A DNA stretch of 64,000 nt. Source: Streptomyces endocoffeicus. GTDB taxonomy: Bacteria; Actinomycetota; Actinomycetes; Streptomycetales; Streptomycetaceae. The notes under the pieces were generated by a model. That model saw only the letters and a program-made list of their open reading frames with translations. It had not been told where the DNA came from and ran no database searches. Where the stretch lies: positions 1,116,001 through 1,180,000 of the forward strand of contig NZ_JAERRG010000001.1 of the NCBI RefSeq assembly GCF_016741935.1. The letters are read 5' to 3'. Numbering within the stretch: the stretch's first letter is position 1; the number at the start of each line of letters is the position of its first letter. This document shows positions 1-8,595 of this stretch, piece after piece. Both the position numbers and the translations under genes were made by a program.

Positions 1-803
1 CCGGTCTCGTCGGGCGCCACGCCCTTGGCCCGCAGCTCGCGCAGCAGCCGGGTGACGGTCAGCGGGTTGCCGCCGCAGATGGCGGCGGCGCGCTCGGCGA
101 AGGAGGGCGCGACGGGGGCGGCGAAGACCTGGTGGGCCATTTCGGCCACTTCGGCGTCGGTCAGCGGGTCGAGACGGATCACCGCGGAGCGCGGCTGGGC
201 GAGGATGTCCGCCAGGGCCGCGGGGGCGACCGGTTCCTCCTCGCTGCGCTGGGCGAGCACCACCAGCAGCGGCAGCTGGTCGGCCCGGCGCAGCAGGAAG
301 TCGATCCAGCGCAGGGAGCGCTCGTCGCACCAGTGCACATCGTCCAGGACGAGCACGAGGGGGCCCTGGGTCATCAGGTTGGCGGCGAGCCAGTACAGGC
401 CGTGCAGCACCGGGTAGACGCTGGCGGCCGTGGGCGGCCCCTCCTCGCCGGGGCGGGGGCTGAGCGCGGGGAGGGCGCGGCGGGCGCTGCCGCGCAGCAG
501 CGGGGAGTCCTGGGCGTCCTCGGCCGAGAGTCCGAGGCTTCCGAAGAGGGCGCGTACGCCGCCGTATCCGGCGCCGGCCACCACTTCACCGCAGGCGCCG
601 TACAGCACGGTCATCTTCCGGCAGGCGTCGCTGTCGAGGAAGGCGCGCAGCAGGCTGGTCTTGCCGATTCCGGCCGGACCGGACAGAACCACCAGACCGG
701 AGCGGGCGCTGTGGGCGGCCTCCGCGTGGGCGGTCAGCGCGGCGAGTTCGGCGGCGCGTCCGACCAGCGCGCCGGGTAAACCGGAATCCGTTTTCCGGTC
801 CAC
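1..803 (-). CDS. LuxR-type AAA ATPase regulator, N-terminal part (runs off window)
   Basis: The reading frame is open from a GTG near 803 to the window edge, giving about 268 residues of the N-terminal half. The sequence shows a Walker A motif (GPAGIGKT, about residues 42-49) and a Walker B-like LVLVLDDVHW, followed by a STAND-type ATPase region with GGNPLTVTRLL. This is typical of large LuxR-family regulators (often 900-1000 aa) that end in a LuxR helix-turn-helix; that end lies outside the window, so the HTH is inferred. A GAGGAGG ribosome binding site sits at 817-811; GTG at 806 is an alternative start three bases upstream. An array of helically phased GATC-centred repeats lies upstream (893-1030). 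Confidence 0.8.
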   Translation of the reverse strand, partial: MDRKTDSGLPGALVGRAAELAALTAHAEAAHSARSGLVVLSGPAGIGKTSLLRAFLDSDACRKMTVLYGACGEVVAGAGYGGVRALFGSLGLSAEDAQDSPLLRGSARRALPALSPRPGEEGPPTAASVYPVLHGLYWLAANLMTQGPLVLVLDDVHWCDERSLRWIDFLLRRADQLPLLVVLAQRSEEEPVAPAALADILAQPRSAVIRLDPLTDAEVAEMAHQVFAAPVAPSFAERAAAICGGNPLTVTRLLRELRAKGVAPDET

Positions 804-892
804 CACGCAGCCTCCTCGAGCCACAAATGCGAAGAATTTCGGAAAGGTGTGCTGCTGACGCGATCAGCAGATTACACGAGCACAATGACGAC

Positions 893-1030
893 GATCAATC
901 CCGATCAGTCGTCAGGCAATCCCGATCGGTCATCCCGTCCGGAGTCCGATCGGTGAAGTCCGGAACCCGATCGGAAGTCCGGAACCCGATCGGCCGGGCC
1001 CGGAATGCGATCAGCGAAGCCCGGAGACGG
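893..1030. repeat. Phased ~21-bp repeats with CCGATCGG core
   Basis: GATC cores embedded in (C)CGATC(G/A)G occur at 893, 903, 924, 948, 969, 988 and 1009. The spacings are 10, 21, 24, 21, 19 and 21 bases, close to multiples of one helical turn. The last four units share the form TCCGGAACCCGATCGGNGAAG. The block is upstream of the minus-strand LuxR-type ATPase gene. It looks like an iterated operator array, but no binding protein can be assigned from sequence alone. Confidence 0.65.
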
Positions 1031-1137
1031 AAGGCGTGGTGAGGGCGTTCACCTTCCTGTCTCCGGGCCGTTCGGTATCACTGTGTGGGTACGAGGCGTG
1101 AAGTCGTCTATTGGCATCTCCCTTCGTCGGCGAACGA

Positions 1138-1635
1138 TCACGGGGTCGTTCGGGCCGCTTCCAGGGCGGCCTCCAGGGCGATCGCAGGCGGGTGGAGCTC
1201 GAACCAGACGACCTTGCCCGCCGCCGTGCGGATGGAGCCCCAGCAGCAGGAGAGCAGATCCAGCAGGTGGAGTCCGCGCCCGCCCTCGTCATCGCCGCAC
1301 GCCCGGCGGACCCGGGGCTGCCCGGGGTCCTCGTCCGCCACCTCGCAGCGGAAGGCGCGGTCGACGGAGCACAGGGAGAGCGTCAGCCGGATCGGCCCGC
1401 CCGCGTGCCGCAGAGCATTGGTGACCAGCTCACTGACGAGCAGTTCCGCGTCGTCGGCGAAGTCGTGCAGCGTCCACGCCGACAGCTGGGCGAGCGCCAG
1501 CCGCCGGGCCGTCGGCACCGAGGACGGCTCGGAGGGGAGCAGCCAGGACGTCCCGCCGCTGGTGGCGGGAGGCGCCGCGTCGGGGCGGCGCGCGGTGCTC
1601 ATCGGGGATCCGTTCGCGAGGGTTGCGGCGTTCAT
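1138..1635 (-). CDS. ATP-binding protein, RsbW-like anti-sigma kinase family
   Basis: The 165-aa product is a small GHKL/HATPase_c_2 protein of the kind abundant in streptomycetes. The N-box is visible in ELLVSELVTNALRHAGGP (roughly residues 65-82), followed by an ADEDPGQPRVR G1-like segment and a glycine-containing GGRGLHLLDLL segment. Family members act as anti-sigma factors or orphan regulatory kinases. Its ATG overlaps the TGA of the upstream DUF5999 gene (ATGA at 1635-1632), so the two are probably translationally coupled. No cognate sigma or anti-anti-sigma gene is adjacent, so the target is unknown. Confidence 0.85.
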   Translation of the reverse strand: MNAATLANGSPMSTARRPDAAPPATSGGTSWLLPSEPSSVPTARRLALAQLSAWTLHDFADDAELLVSELVTNALRHAGGPIRLTLSLCSVDRAFRCEVADEDPGQPRVRRACGDDEGGRGLHLLDLLSCCWGSIRTAAGKVVWFELHPPAIALEAALEAARTTP

Positions 1636-1826
1636 GGCGTGGGGTCGGGGCTGGTCCGGGGGGCGGGGATGGCGCGCCCGTCGGGAAGGATTTCACCCGT
1701 GTCCGCGAAGATCACCACTCCGTTGCAGAGCAGGCTCCATCCCTGCTCCGGGTGGGAGGCCACCGGGCGCGCCGAATCGTGATCCGGTGCGTCGGCGGGA
1801 GGACATTGGGGTTGGTGGAGGCACAT
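1632..1826 (-). CDS. DUF5999 family small protein
   Basis: The 64-aa product starts MCLHQPQCPPADAPD and contains the conserved ASHPEQGWSLLCNGVV and FADTGEILPDG segments that I recognise from the DUF5999 family of actinobacteria. The early cysteines (residues 2 and 8) and the one in LLCNG are notable, but no metal site is established. It is the first gene of a two-gene unit with the RsbW-like kinase gene through an ATGA overlap, a pairing that suggests a shared regulatory role. Function is unknown. Confidence 0.75.
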   Translation of the reverse strand: MCLHQPQCPPADAPDHDSARPVASHPEQGWSLLCNGVVIFADTGEILPDGRAIPAPRTSPDPTP

Positions 1827-2124
1827 GGTCCGAACCTTCGATCTTCCGCCATAGGGGGCGGCGGAACTCACCGAGACCACCATCCTGGCCGGGCGCGGCC
1901 GGACGCGGCGAGGGGAGATATCCCCGCATCGGTACCCGTCCCGCTCCCCTCCCCCGCCGGGGCGGTCACGGCCGGGCGACCGCCGCTCACCCTCGGTGAA
2001 ATCCGCCCGCCGCCCCGCCCGGGGTGGGTGCGGCGGCCCCCGGCCCGGGCATAGCCTGGAAACAGGGCTTCGGGTCCGTGCGCGGGCACAGGTCCCGCCC
2101 GCCCGGGGCCGGTGCGAGGCATCG

Positions 2125-4500
2125 ATGGGTGCGGTGGCGACAGGCACCCCGACCGGGCGGCAGACAGTCAGGCTGCCGGCCGAGGTGACGAGTTTCGTGG
2201 GACGTCGGCAGGAGGCGGCCGAGGTCAAGCGGATGCTGTCCGCGTCCCGCCTGGTCACCCTGACCGGGGTCGGCGGGGTCGGGAAGACCCGGCTGGCACT
2301 GCGGGTCGCGGACGAGGCGCGCCGGGCCTTCCCCGACGGGGTCTGGCTGGCCGAACTCGCCGAGCTGGACAACCCCACGCTGCTCGCCCAGGGCGTCACC
2401 GAGGCGCTGGAGATACGCGACCACTCCTCCCGCCCGGCGATGGACATCCTCGTCGACCATCTGCGGGACCGGCAGGCCCTGATCGTCCTCGACAACTGCG
2501 AACACCTGCTGGAGGAGTGCGCCCGGCTCGCCGACCGGCTGCTGCGCGCGGCCCCCCGGCTGCGGCTCCTGACCACCAGCCGTCAGGCGCTGGGCACCGC
2601 CGGTGAGCAGAGCCTGGCCGTCCCCACCCTGGGGCTGCCGGACCCCGAGGGTCCACGGCCCTCCCTCGCGACGCTCGCGCGGTGCGATGCGATACGGCTG
2701 TTCGTCGAGCGGGCCGCGGCCGTCCTGCCCGGATTCCAGCTCGACGAGGACAACCGGGACGCGGTCGAGCTGATCTGCCGCCGGCTGGACGGCATCCCGC
2801 TGGGCATCGAGCTCGCGGTCGTACGGCTGCGCGCCCTGTCCGTGCGGCAGCTGCTGGACCGGCTGGACGACCGGTTCCGGCTGCTCACCACCGGCTCCCG
2901 GACGGTCCTCCCCCGCCATCAGACGCTGCGGGCGCTGATCGACTGGAGCCATGAGCTGTGCACCGAGCGGGAGCGGCTGCTGTGGGCCCGGGTCTCGGTG
3001 TTCGCCGGAAGCCTGGACCTGGAGGCGGCCGAGGCGGTCTGCTCGGGCGAGGGCATCGACCGCGAGGAGATCCTGGACCTGGTGGCCGAGCTGGTGGACA
3101 AGTCGGTCTTGCTCAGGGAGGAGCACCGGACGTCGGTGCGCTACCGGATGCTGGACACGCTGCGCGAGTACGGCCGTGAGCGGCTGGCCGCCTCCGGGGA
3201 GGAGGCCATGCGGCTGCGGCGCCATCGCGACTACTACCGCGGGCTCGCCGCGGACGCGCGGGCGGCGCTCTTCGGACCGGCCCAGGTGCAGTGGTTCACC
3301 CGGCTCCATCTGGAGCACGCCAATCTGCGCACCGCCCTGGAGAGCTGCCTGGCCGAGCCCGGGCAGACCGTCTGCGGTCTGGACATGGCCGCCGACCTGC
3401 TCTACCACTGGATCACCAGCTACTACCTCGGCGAGGGCCGCCGCTGGCTGGACCAGGCCCTGGCGGTGTGCGCCGAACCCACCGGGGCACGGGCGCGGGC
3501 CCTGTGGACCGACAGCTGGCTGGCCATCATCCAGTCCGACACCGACGCCGCCGCGGCCATGCTCGAGGAGAGCCGGTCCATCGGGACCCGGCTGGGCCTG
3601 GACCCCGTGCTCGCCTACACCGCGCTCTACTCCGGCATGGTCGCCATGTACCGGGGCGAGACCCGGTCCGCGATCGCGCTCTACGAGGAGGCCGTGTCCC
3701 GCCATCGCGCGACCGGCGATCCGGTGGGGCTGGCCCTGGCGCTCATCCGGCTCTCGCTCGCGCACTCCTTCATCGGCGATTCACCGGGCGCGATCGCCCT
3801 GGGCGAGGAGTCGCTGGAGGTGTGCGACGCGTACGGGGAGGGCTGGCACCGGGCCTACACGATGATGGCGCTCGGCGTCGACGTCTGGCGCCAGGGCGAC
3901 ACCGCCAGGGCGGCCGCCCTGGAGAAGGAGAGCCTCACGTTCAACCGCTCGCTGGACGACCCGCTGGGCGTCGGGGTCAACCTCGAGGTGCTGGCCTGGA
4001 TCGCGGCCACCGAACAGGACCACCCGCGGGCGGCCAGACTGCTGGGCACCCTGGGGACCCTCTGGCACGCCATCGGCGCCCCGCTCTCCGGCTACGGGCA
4101 CCTCGTCCACTACCACGAGGAGTGCGAGGCCGCGGTGCGGCGGGCCCTGGGCAAACCGGCCTTCAACGCGGCGTGCAAACAGGGCGCCCGGCTGTCCTAC
4201 GCCGAGGCGCTGGGGTACGCGCTGGAGGACGAACTGCCCAGCGGGGAGACGGCGGCGGGCGGCCGGCCGTCGCCGCTGACGCCCCGGGAGTCCGAAATCG
4301 CGAAGCTGGTCGCGCAGGGGCTCAGCAACAAGGACATCGCCTCCTCCCTGGTCATCGCCCAGCGCACGGCCGAGGGCCATATTGAGCACATTTTGAGCAA
4401 GCTGGGTTTCACCTCGCGTGCGCAGGTGGCGGTCTGGGTAGCGGAACAGCACCGCACCACCGAGGCCGATGGCGAACGCCCGCCGGAGGATACGGTCTGA
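2125..4500 (+). CDS. LuxR-family regulator with NB-ARC-like ATPase and TPR-like repeats
   Basis: The 791-aa product begins at ATG 2125, preceded by GCGAGG; the frame is open upstream to 1996 but that extension looks non-coding. A Walker A motif (GVGGVGKT, about residues 48-55) and a Walker B-like ALIVLDNCEHL identify a STAND/NB-ARC ATPase. The middle is helical and TPR-like. A C-terminal LuxR HTH (LTPRESEIAKLVAQGLSNKD, about residues 720-780) ends the protein. Such proteins are signal-responsive activators whose repeats sense a ligand or partner. The nearest downstream gene on the same strand is the aminotransferase at 4699; whether it is a target is unknown. Confidence 0.88.
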   Translation: MGAVATGTPTGRQTVRLPAEVTSFVGRRQEAAEVKRMLSASRLVTLTGVGGVGKTRLALRVADEARRAFPDGVWLAELAELDNPTLLAQGVTEALEIRDHSSRPAMDILVDHLRDRQALIVLDNCEHLLEECARLADRLLRAAPRLRLLTTSRQALGTAGEQSLAVPTLGLPDPEGPRPSLATLARCDAIRLFVERAAAVLPGFQLDEDNRDAVELICRRLDGIPLGIELAVVRLRALSVRQLLDRLDDRFRLLTTGSRTVLPRHQTLRALIDWSHELCTERERLLWARVSVFAGSLDLEAAEAVCSGEGIDREEILDLVAELVDKSVLLREEHRTSVRYRMLDTLREYGRERLAASGEEAMRLRRHRDYYRGLAADARAALFGPAQVQWFTRLHLEHANLRTALESCLAEPGQTVCGLDMAADLLYHWITSYYLGEGRRWLDQALAVCAEPTGARARALWTDSWLAIIQSDTDAAAAMLEESRSIGTRLGLDPVLAYTALYSGMVAMYRGETRSAIALYEEAVSRHRATGDPVGLALALIRLSLAHSFIGDSPGAIALGEESLEVCDAYGEGWHRAYTMMALGVDVWRQGDTARAAALEKESLTFNRSLDDPLGVGVNLEVLAWIAATEQDHPRAARLLGTLGTLWHAIGAPLSGYGHLVHYHEECEAAVRRALGKPAFNAACKQGARLSYAEALGYALEDELPSGETAAGGRPSPLTPRESEIAKLVAQGLSNKDIASSLVIAQRTAEGHIEHILSKLGFTSRAQVAVWVAEQHRTTEADGERPPEDTV

Positions 4501-4698
4501 AGACCGCGCGACATTCTCAAGGGGCAAGAGGCGGAATTCTATTCGAAGACCGGAGCATGTGTCCCGGAAGTCTTCACAACCCCCACGAAAATCCTCGCCC
4601 GCCCCGGCTTCGAGAGATCATGCGTCAGGCTCGAGGGACGAGCCGCAACGGCCGTGTCAGTTCGTCGACGCGGGCCATGCGACCGAGGAGGTCCCGCC

Positions 4699-6732
4699 GT
4701 GACTGTTGCCGCAGTCGGCAATACCGGTGATGCCATGGAGCTTTTCCGTGGCACCGCCCACAGCCCGTCGTTCTTCGCGCTGAACCGCGCCGGGGTCACG
4801 GGTGGCGGACAGGAGCTCGTGGACTTCTGCATCCCCTGCAACCCGTACTTCCCCACCCCCGCGATGTTCGCCGTGATGGCGGTCAGGCTGCGGGACATCC
4901 TCACCTACTACCCGAGCTCCGCAGAGACCATCACCGCCGAACTGGCCGATGTGCTCGGGCTGCAGCCGCAGACCATGGCGATGGGCAACGGCTCGACCGA
5001 GCTCATCACCTGGATCGACCATCTGCTGGTGAAGGAAAGCCTGGCGGTGCCGATTCCCACCTTCGGCCGCTGGACCGACCAGCCGATGGAGACCGGCAAA
5101 CGGGTCGATATGTTCCAGCTCCCGGAAATGAGCGGATTCGCACTCGACCCCAACGCCTTCGTCAACTTCGTACGCTCCCGGGGCTCCCGGGTCGCCGTGA
5201 TCTGCAATCCCAACAACCCCGACGGCGGGCTGGTGTCCCGCCAGGCCCTCATCGGCATCATGGACGCCCTGGCCGACCTCGACCTGATCGTGATCGACGA
5301 GTCCTTCCTGGAGTTCGCGGACGCCGAGGCGTATCCGAGCGTCGTGGACGAGGCCATCCTGCGCCCGAATGTGATCGTGCTGCGCAGCCTCGGCAAGAAC
5401 TTCGGGCTGCACGGGGTGCGCTTCGGCTATCTGGTGGCCAATCCGTCGCTCGCCGTGCAGATCCGCTCCCGGCTGCCGAAGTGGAACCTCAACTCCTTCG
5501 CCGAGGTCATCGTCTTCATGCTGAAGCGGTACCGGCAGGAGTACGTGGAGAGCCTGCGCATGCTCAGCCACGACCGGCAGCAGATGACCACCCAGCTGGC
5601 CGGGCTGCCCGGGATGACGGTCTACCCCTCCCAGGGCAACTTCGTCTTCGTCAAGCTGCCGGCCGGGACGGACGGCGGCTGGGTCCGTGACCAACTGCTC
5701 TCCCAGCACGGTGTGCTGGTGCGCGAATGCGGCAACAAGCTGGGCAGCAGCAGCCAGTTCATGCGGCTGGTGGTGCGTTCCCAGCCGGATGTGCAGCGGC
5801 TGCTGACCGGGCTGAGCACGGTGCTGTACGGGACGTCCTTCTACGCTCCGCAGGTCGGCTGGGACCAGCAGCAGTCGCTGCCCTCGGGGTACGCGGGGGC
5901 GCCGGGGTCCATGGCGGCCCTGGGATCCGCCCCCTCGCAGGCGCAGTTCATGGAGTACTCCTACCAGCAGCCGCCCCAGCTGCCCGCGGCGCCGATGGCG
6001 CAGGAGCCCCAGCCGATGTACTCCGCGGCCGCCCTCCCGGCCCCGCAGGGCGTCGCCGGCGACCTGTACGGACAGGCGTCCTTCGCGAGCGCGGGCATGG
6101 CCACGGGCGCCTCGCCGGGGTACGTCCAGCAGCAGCCGCTCCCGGAGCTGTCGCCCGCGTATGTCGCCACTCCCCCGGCCCAGCCGCCCCTGTACCAGGC
6201 CCCGGCCGCGCTGCCGCAGCCCCAGATGGTCCAGGCCGCGCAGCCGCAGATTCCGCAGCAGGTGCCCGCGCAGCTGTTCCAGGCCCCGCAGCCGCAGCCG
6301 GCCCAGGGCCAGGTGCCGTTGATGCAGATGGCGCCCCAGCCGCAGAGCGCGCTGTACCAGGGCGCCCAGGCGCAGACCTCCCAGATGCCGATGGCCCAGA
6401 TCCAAGCCCAGGTCCAGGCTCAGGCCCAGGTCCAGGGTGTCCAGGGGCAGGGGACGGCGGCGTACGTCCAGACCCGGCCCGAGGAGACGACGATCGACCA
6501 GATCCCGGTCTACGGGCAGCAGGACACGGGAATACCCGAGCCGACGCCGATGGAGCGGACCCAGGCCATGACCTACGACCCCGCCGAGCTGAAGGCCGCG
6601 GCGGCGGCCGCGGCGGCAGCGGCCCCGGTCGTTCCCCTCAGCGAGCAGGACGACGACCCGACCGGCCAGACCCCGGCACTGCAGCGCTATCCGCGCCCCG
6701 CGGCGTACCTCCAGGACGACTCGACGGCATGA
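4699..6732 (+). CDS. Class I/II aminotransferase with Q/P/A-rich C-terminal tail
   Basis: The start is GTG 4699, preceded by GAGGAGG; an ATG-led extension to 4654 lacks a better site. Residues ~1-385 are a fold-type I PLP enzyme resembling HisC and threonine-phosphate decarboxylases: the substrate/PLP loop ICNPNNPDGG, the Asp in LIVIDESFLEF, the Schiff-base lysine in RSLGKNFGLHGVRFGY, and a C-terminal arginine region QFMRLVVRS. Residues ~390-630 are low complexity, rich in Gln, Pro, Ala and Met, followed by an acidic segment with a run of ten alanines and DDDPTGQTP. Family enzymes are usually 350-400 aa, so the tail is an addition of nearly 300 residues. The substrate cannot be called. Confidence 0.82.
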   Translation: MTVAAVGNTGDAMELFRGTAHSPSFFALNRAGVTGGGQELVDFCIPCNPYFPTPAMFAVMAVRLRDILTYYPSSAETITAELADVLGLQPQTMAMGNGSTELITWIDHLLVKESLAVPIPTFGRWTDQPMETGKRVDMFQLPEMSGFALDPNAFVNFVRSRGSRVAVICNPNNPDGGLVSRQALIGIMDALADLDLIVIDESFLEFADAEAYPSVVDEAILRPNVIVLRSLGKNFGLHGVRFGYLVANPSLAVQIRSRLPKWNLNSFAEVIVFMLKRYRQEYVESLRMLSHDRQQMTTQLAGLPGMTVYPSQGNFVFVKLPAGTDGGWVRDQLLSQHGVLVRECGNKLGSSSQFMRLVVRSQPDVQRLLTGLSTVLYGTSFYAPQVGWDQQQSLPSGYAGAPGSMAALGSAPSQAQFMEYSYQQPPQLPAAPMAQEPQPMYSAAALPAPQGVAGDLYGQASFASAGMATGASPGYVQQQPLPELSPAYVATPPAQPPLYQAPAALPQPQMVQAAQPQIPQQVPAQLFQAPQPQPAQGQVPLMQMAPQPQSALYQGAQAQTSQMPMAQIQAQVQAQAQVQGVQGQGTAAYVQTRPEETTIDQIPVYGQQDTGIPEPTPMERTQAMTYDPAELKAAAAAAAAAAPVVPLSEQDDDPTGQTPALQRYPRPAAYLQDDSTA

Positions 6733-6751
6733 CCGGGCCCCGGCGCCGAGG

Positions 6752-7222
6752 TCATGACCGACGCATCCGTTCGTCGCCCGGCCAGGCCGGGGAGACCCCG
6801 GCCGCCGCGCAGATCGCGATGTGCAGCAGCAGGGGATGGGTGTACGGCTCCCCGTCGCCCGGCCAGTGCACCACACCGGGCTCCGCCCTCCCCGTGGGGC
6901 CGGTCCGCCGCCCGGGCGGGCCGGTCACCATGGCGCCGGCCGCGTAGACGGCCGGTGCGGGCCAGTCGACCCCGACGTCCGAATGGGGCGGCACGATCCA
7001 CCACCAGCACCCGGCGCCGGTGAGCACACATCCCGCCCGGGGCAGCAGGGCCATCACCCCGGGGCCGTGCCGCTCGGCGATCCCCACCGCGTCGTAGGCC
7101 CGGTCCGTCCGCAGCGCCGCAGGCAGTTGAAGGCGGTGGCGGCCGGACACCGCGCGGAATCCCCGCCGGCCGAACCGGCCGCGGACGAGGCCGGTCAGCG
7201 CACCGGCGAAGGCGTACGTCAT
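6752..7222 (-). CDS. Hypothetical protein, possible primase-polymerase N-terminal-like
   Basis: The 156-aa product contains a tryptophan-rich GCWWWIVPPHSDVGVDWP segment, a YAAGAMVTGPPGRRTGP segment and VHWPGDGEPYTHPLLLHIA near the C-terminus. I associate this layout with small streptomycete proteins annotated as bifunctional DNA primase/polymerase N-terminal-like that lie near XRE/DUF397 gene pairs. No catalytic Asp/His set can be assigned with confidence. It is convergent with the aminotransferase gene and divergent from the XRE regulator. The family call is tentative. Confidence 0.55.
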   Translation of the reverse strand: MTYAFAGALTGLVRGRFGRRGFRAVSGRHRLQLPAALRTDRAYDAVGIAERHGPGVMALLPRAGCVLTGAGCWWWIVPPHSDVGVDWPAPAVYAAGAMVTGPPGRRTGPTGRAEPGVVHWPGDGEPYTHPLLLHIAICAAAGVSPAWPGDERMRRS

Positions 7223-7434
7223 CTAGGGGCACTTCACAGAGGTCGGGCCGATGGTGCCTGCGGTCGCCGCGGCGGAGCGCGGTAACGGGATCATGCCGCA
7301 ACTATGCGCATCGCCGGGGACACTTGGCAAGCGTCACTCTGAATTGTGCAGAGTCGTCAGTGCAATGTGTCCGTTCCGCACTGGCCATGGCACACTGCGA
7401 ACATCAGCGCTGGGGAGGTCAGGGAGGGATTCAG

Positions 7435-8295
7435 GTGAGCGAACCGCGGTCGGCGCCGACCGTGGGTCAGGTCGTCCTCGGCAAGAGGCTGCAGGATCTG
7501 CGGGAGAAGGCGGGGTTCAAGCGGGACGAGGCGGCCAAAGTGCTGCGGGTGGCGCCCGCCACCATCCGCCGCATGGAGACCGCCGAGGTCGCGCTGAAGG
7601 TCCCGTATGTGCAGATGCTGCTGGACACCTACGGGATCACCGGTGAGGAGCTCGACTCGTTCATCACCCTGACCGAGGAGGCCAACAAGCCCGGCTGGTG
7701 GCAACGGTTCCACGACATCCTGCCGGACTGGTTCAGCGTCCACGTGAGCCTGGAGGGCGCGGCCGAGATGATCCGGGCGTACGAACCGCACTTCGTGCCC
7801 GGACTGCTCCAGACCGAGGACTACGCCCGGGCGGTCATGCAGACCGGCGCCGTCGGCCAGGCCGGTCCCCGGCAGGCGGAGCGCCATGTGGCGCTGCGCA
7901 TGGAGCGGCAGGGCCTGCTCACCCGGCGGGATCCGCCCCGGCTGTGGGTGGTGATGGACGAGACGGTGCTGCGCCGGCGGGTGGGTTCGGCGGCGGTGAT
8001 GCGGCAGCAGGTCGACCGGCTGCTGGAGGCCGTGGAGATGCCGCACATCACGCTGCAGATCTCGGAGTTCTCCTCCGGGCACCATCCGGGCACCTATGGG
8101 CCGTTCGTCCTCTTCCGCTTCGCTGTACCCGAACTGTCGGACTTGGTCTACGTCGAGTACCTGACCGGCGCCGTCTATCTGGATGAGCGCATCGAGGTGG
8201 CCTCCCATCTGGAGGCCATGGACCGCATGGCCGCCCAGGCGGCAACCGCACAACGCACAAAGGAAATCCTGCGGGATTTCCGCAAGGAGGTCTGA
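7435..8295 (+). CDS. XRE-family regulator with DUF5753 (WhiJ-like)
   Basis: The product has 286 aa. GTG 7435 is chosen because GGGAGG precedes it; the open frame to 7324 is an unlikely extension. Residues ~10-70 form an HTH_31 domain (LGKRLQDLREKAGF, KVLRVAPATIRRMETAE). The rest is a DUF5753 domain with the hallmark EPHFVPGLLQTEDYARAVM and the PFVLFRF and LVYVEYLTGAVYL segments. Homologues near WhiJ and BldB control development and antibiotic production together with a DUF397 partner, and such a gene follows five bases after the stop. Confidence 0.92.
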   Translation: MSEPRSAPTVGQVVLGKRLQDLREKAGFKRDEAAKVLRVAPATIRRMETAEVALKVPYVQMLLDTYGITGEELDSFITLTEEANKPGWWQRFHDILPDWFSVHVSLEGAAEMIRAYEPHFVPGLLQTEDYARAVMQTGAVGQAGPRQAERHVALRMERQGLLTRRDPPRLWVVMDETVLRRRVGSAAVMRQQVDRLLEAVEMPHITLQISEFSSGHHPGTYGPFVLFRFAVPELSDLVYVEYLTGAVYLDERIEVASHLEAMDRMAAQAATAQRTKEILRDFRKEV

Positions 8296-8300
8296 TCGGA

Positions 8301-8528
8301 ATGGATCGCATTCACAACGGCATGCGCGCGAGCGACCTCGGCAGCGAGGGCTGGCAGAAGCCGTGGAGCGGCGACAACTGCGTCGAAGCCATGAAGCTGG
8401 ACGACGGCCGGGTCGCGATCCGCCAGTCGACCGATCCGGACGGTCCGGCGCTGATCTACACCCGCAGCGAGATCATCGCGTTCGTCCAGGGCGCCAAGGC
8501 GGGCGAGGCGGACTTCCTCGTCTGCTGA
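8301..8528 (+). CDS. DUF397 domain small protein
   Basis: The 75-aa product has the DUF397 pattern: a WQKPWSGDNCVEAMKL segment, VAIRQSTDPDGPALIYTRSEI, and a C-terminal FVQGAKAGEADFLV. It begins five bases after the XRE/DUF5753 gene, with AAGGAGG overlapping the end of that gene, so the two form one operon. In well-studied cases DUF397 proteins act as partners or antagonists of the neighbouring XRE protein; that role is assumed here. Confidence 0.92.
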   Translation: MDRIHNGMRASDLGSEGWQKPWSGDNCVEAMKLDDGRVAIRQSTDPDGPALIYTRSEIIAFVQGAKAGEADFLVC

Positions 8529-8547
8529 CGCGGCCCCCGCGCGCCGC

Positions 8548-8573
8548 CGCCGACGGCCGGTGGACCGTCGGCG
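8548..8573. terminator. Hairpin between convergent DUF397 and M20 genes
   Basis: A 9-bp perfect stem (CGCCGACGG / CCGTCGGCG) with an 8-base loop lies between the two convergent stop codons. There is no U-tract, as is common for GC-rich actinobacterial terminators. Confidence 0.6.
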
Positions 8574-8595
8574 TCGGCGCGGCGCCGGTGTGCCG

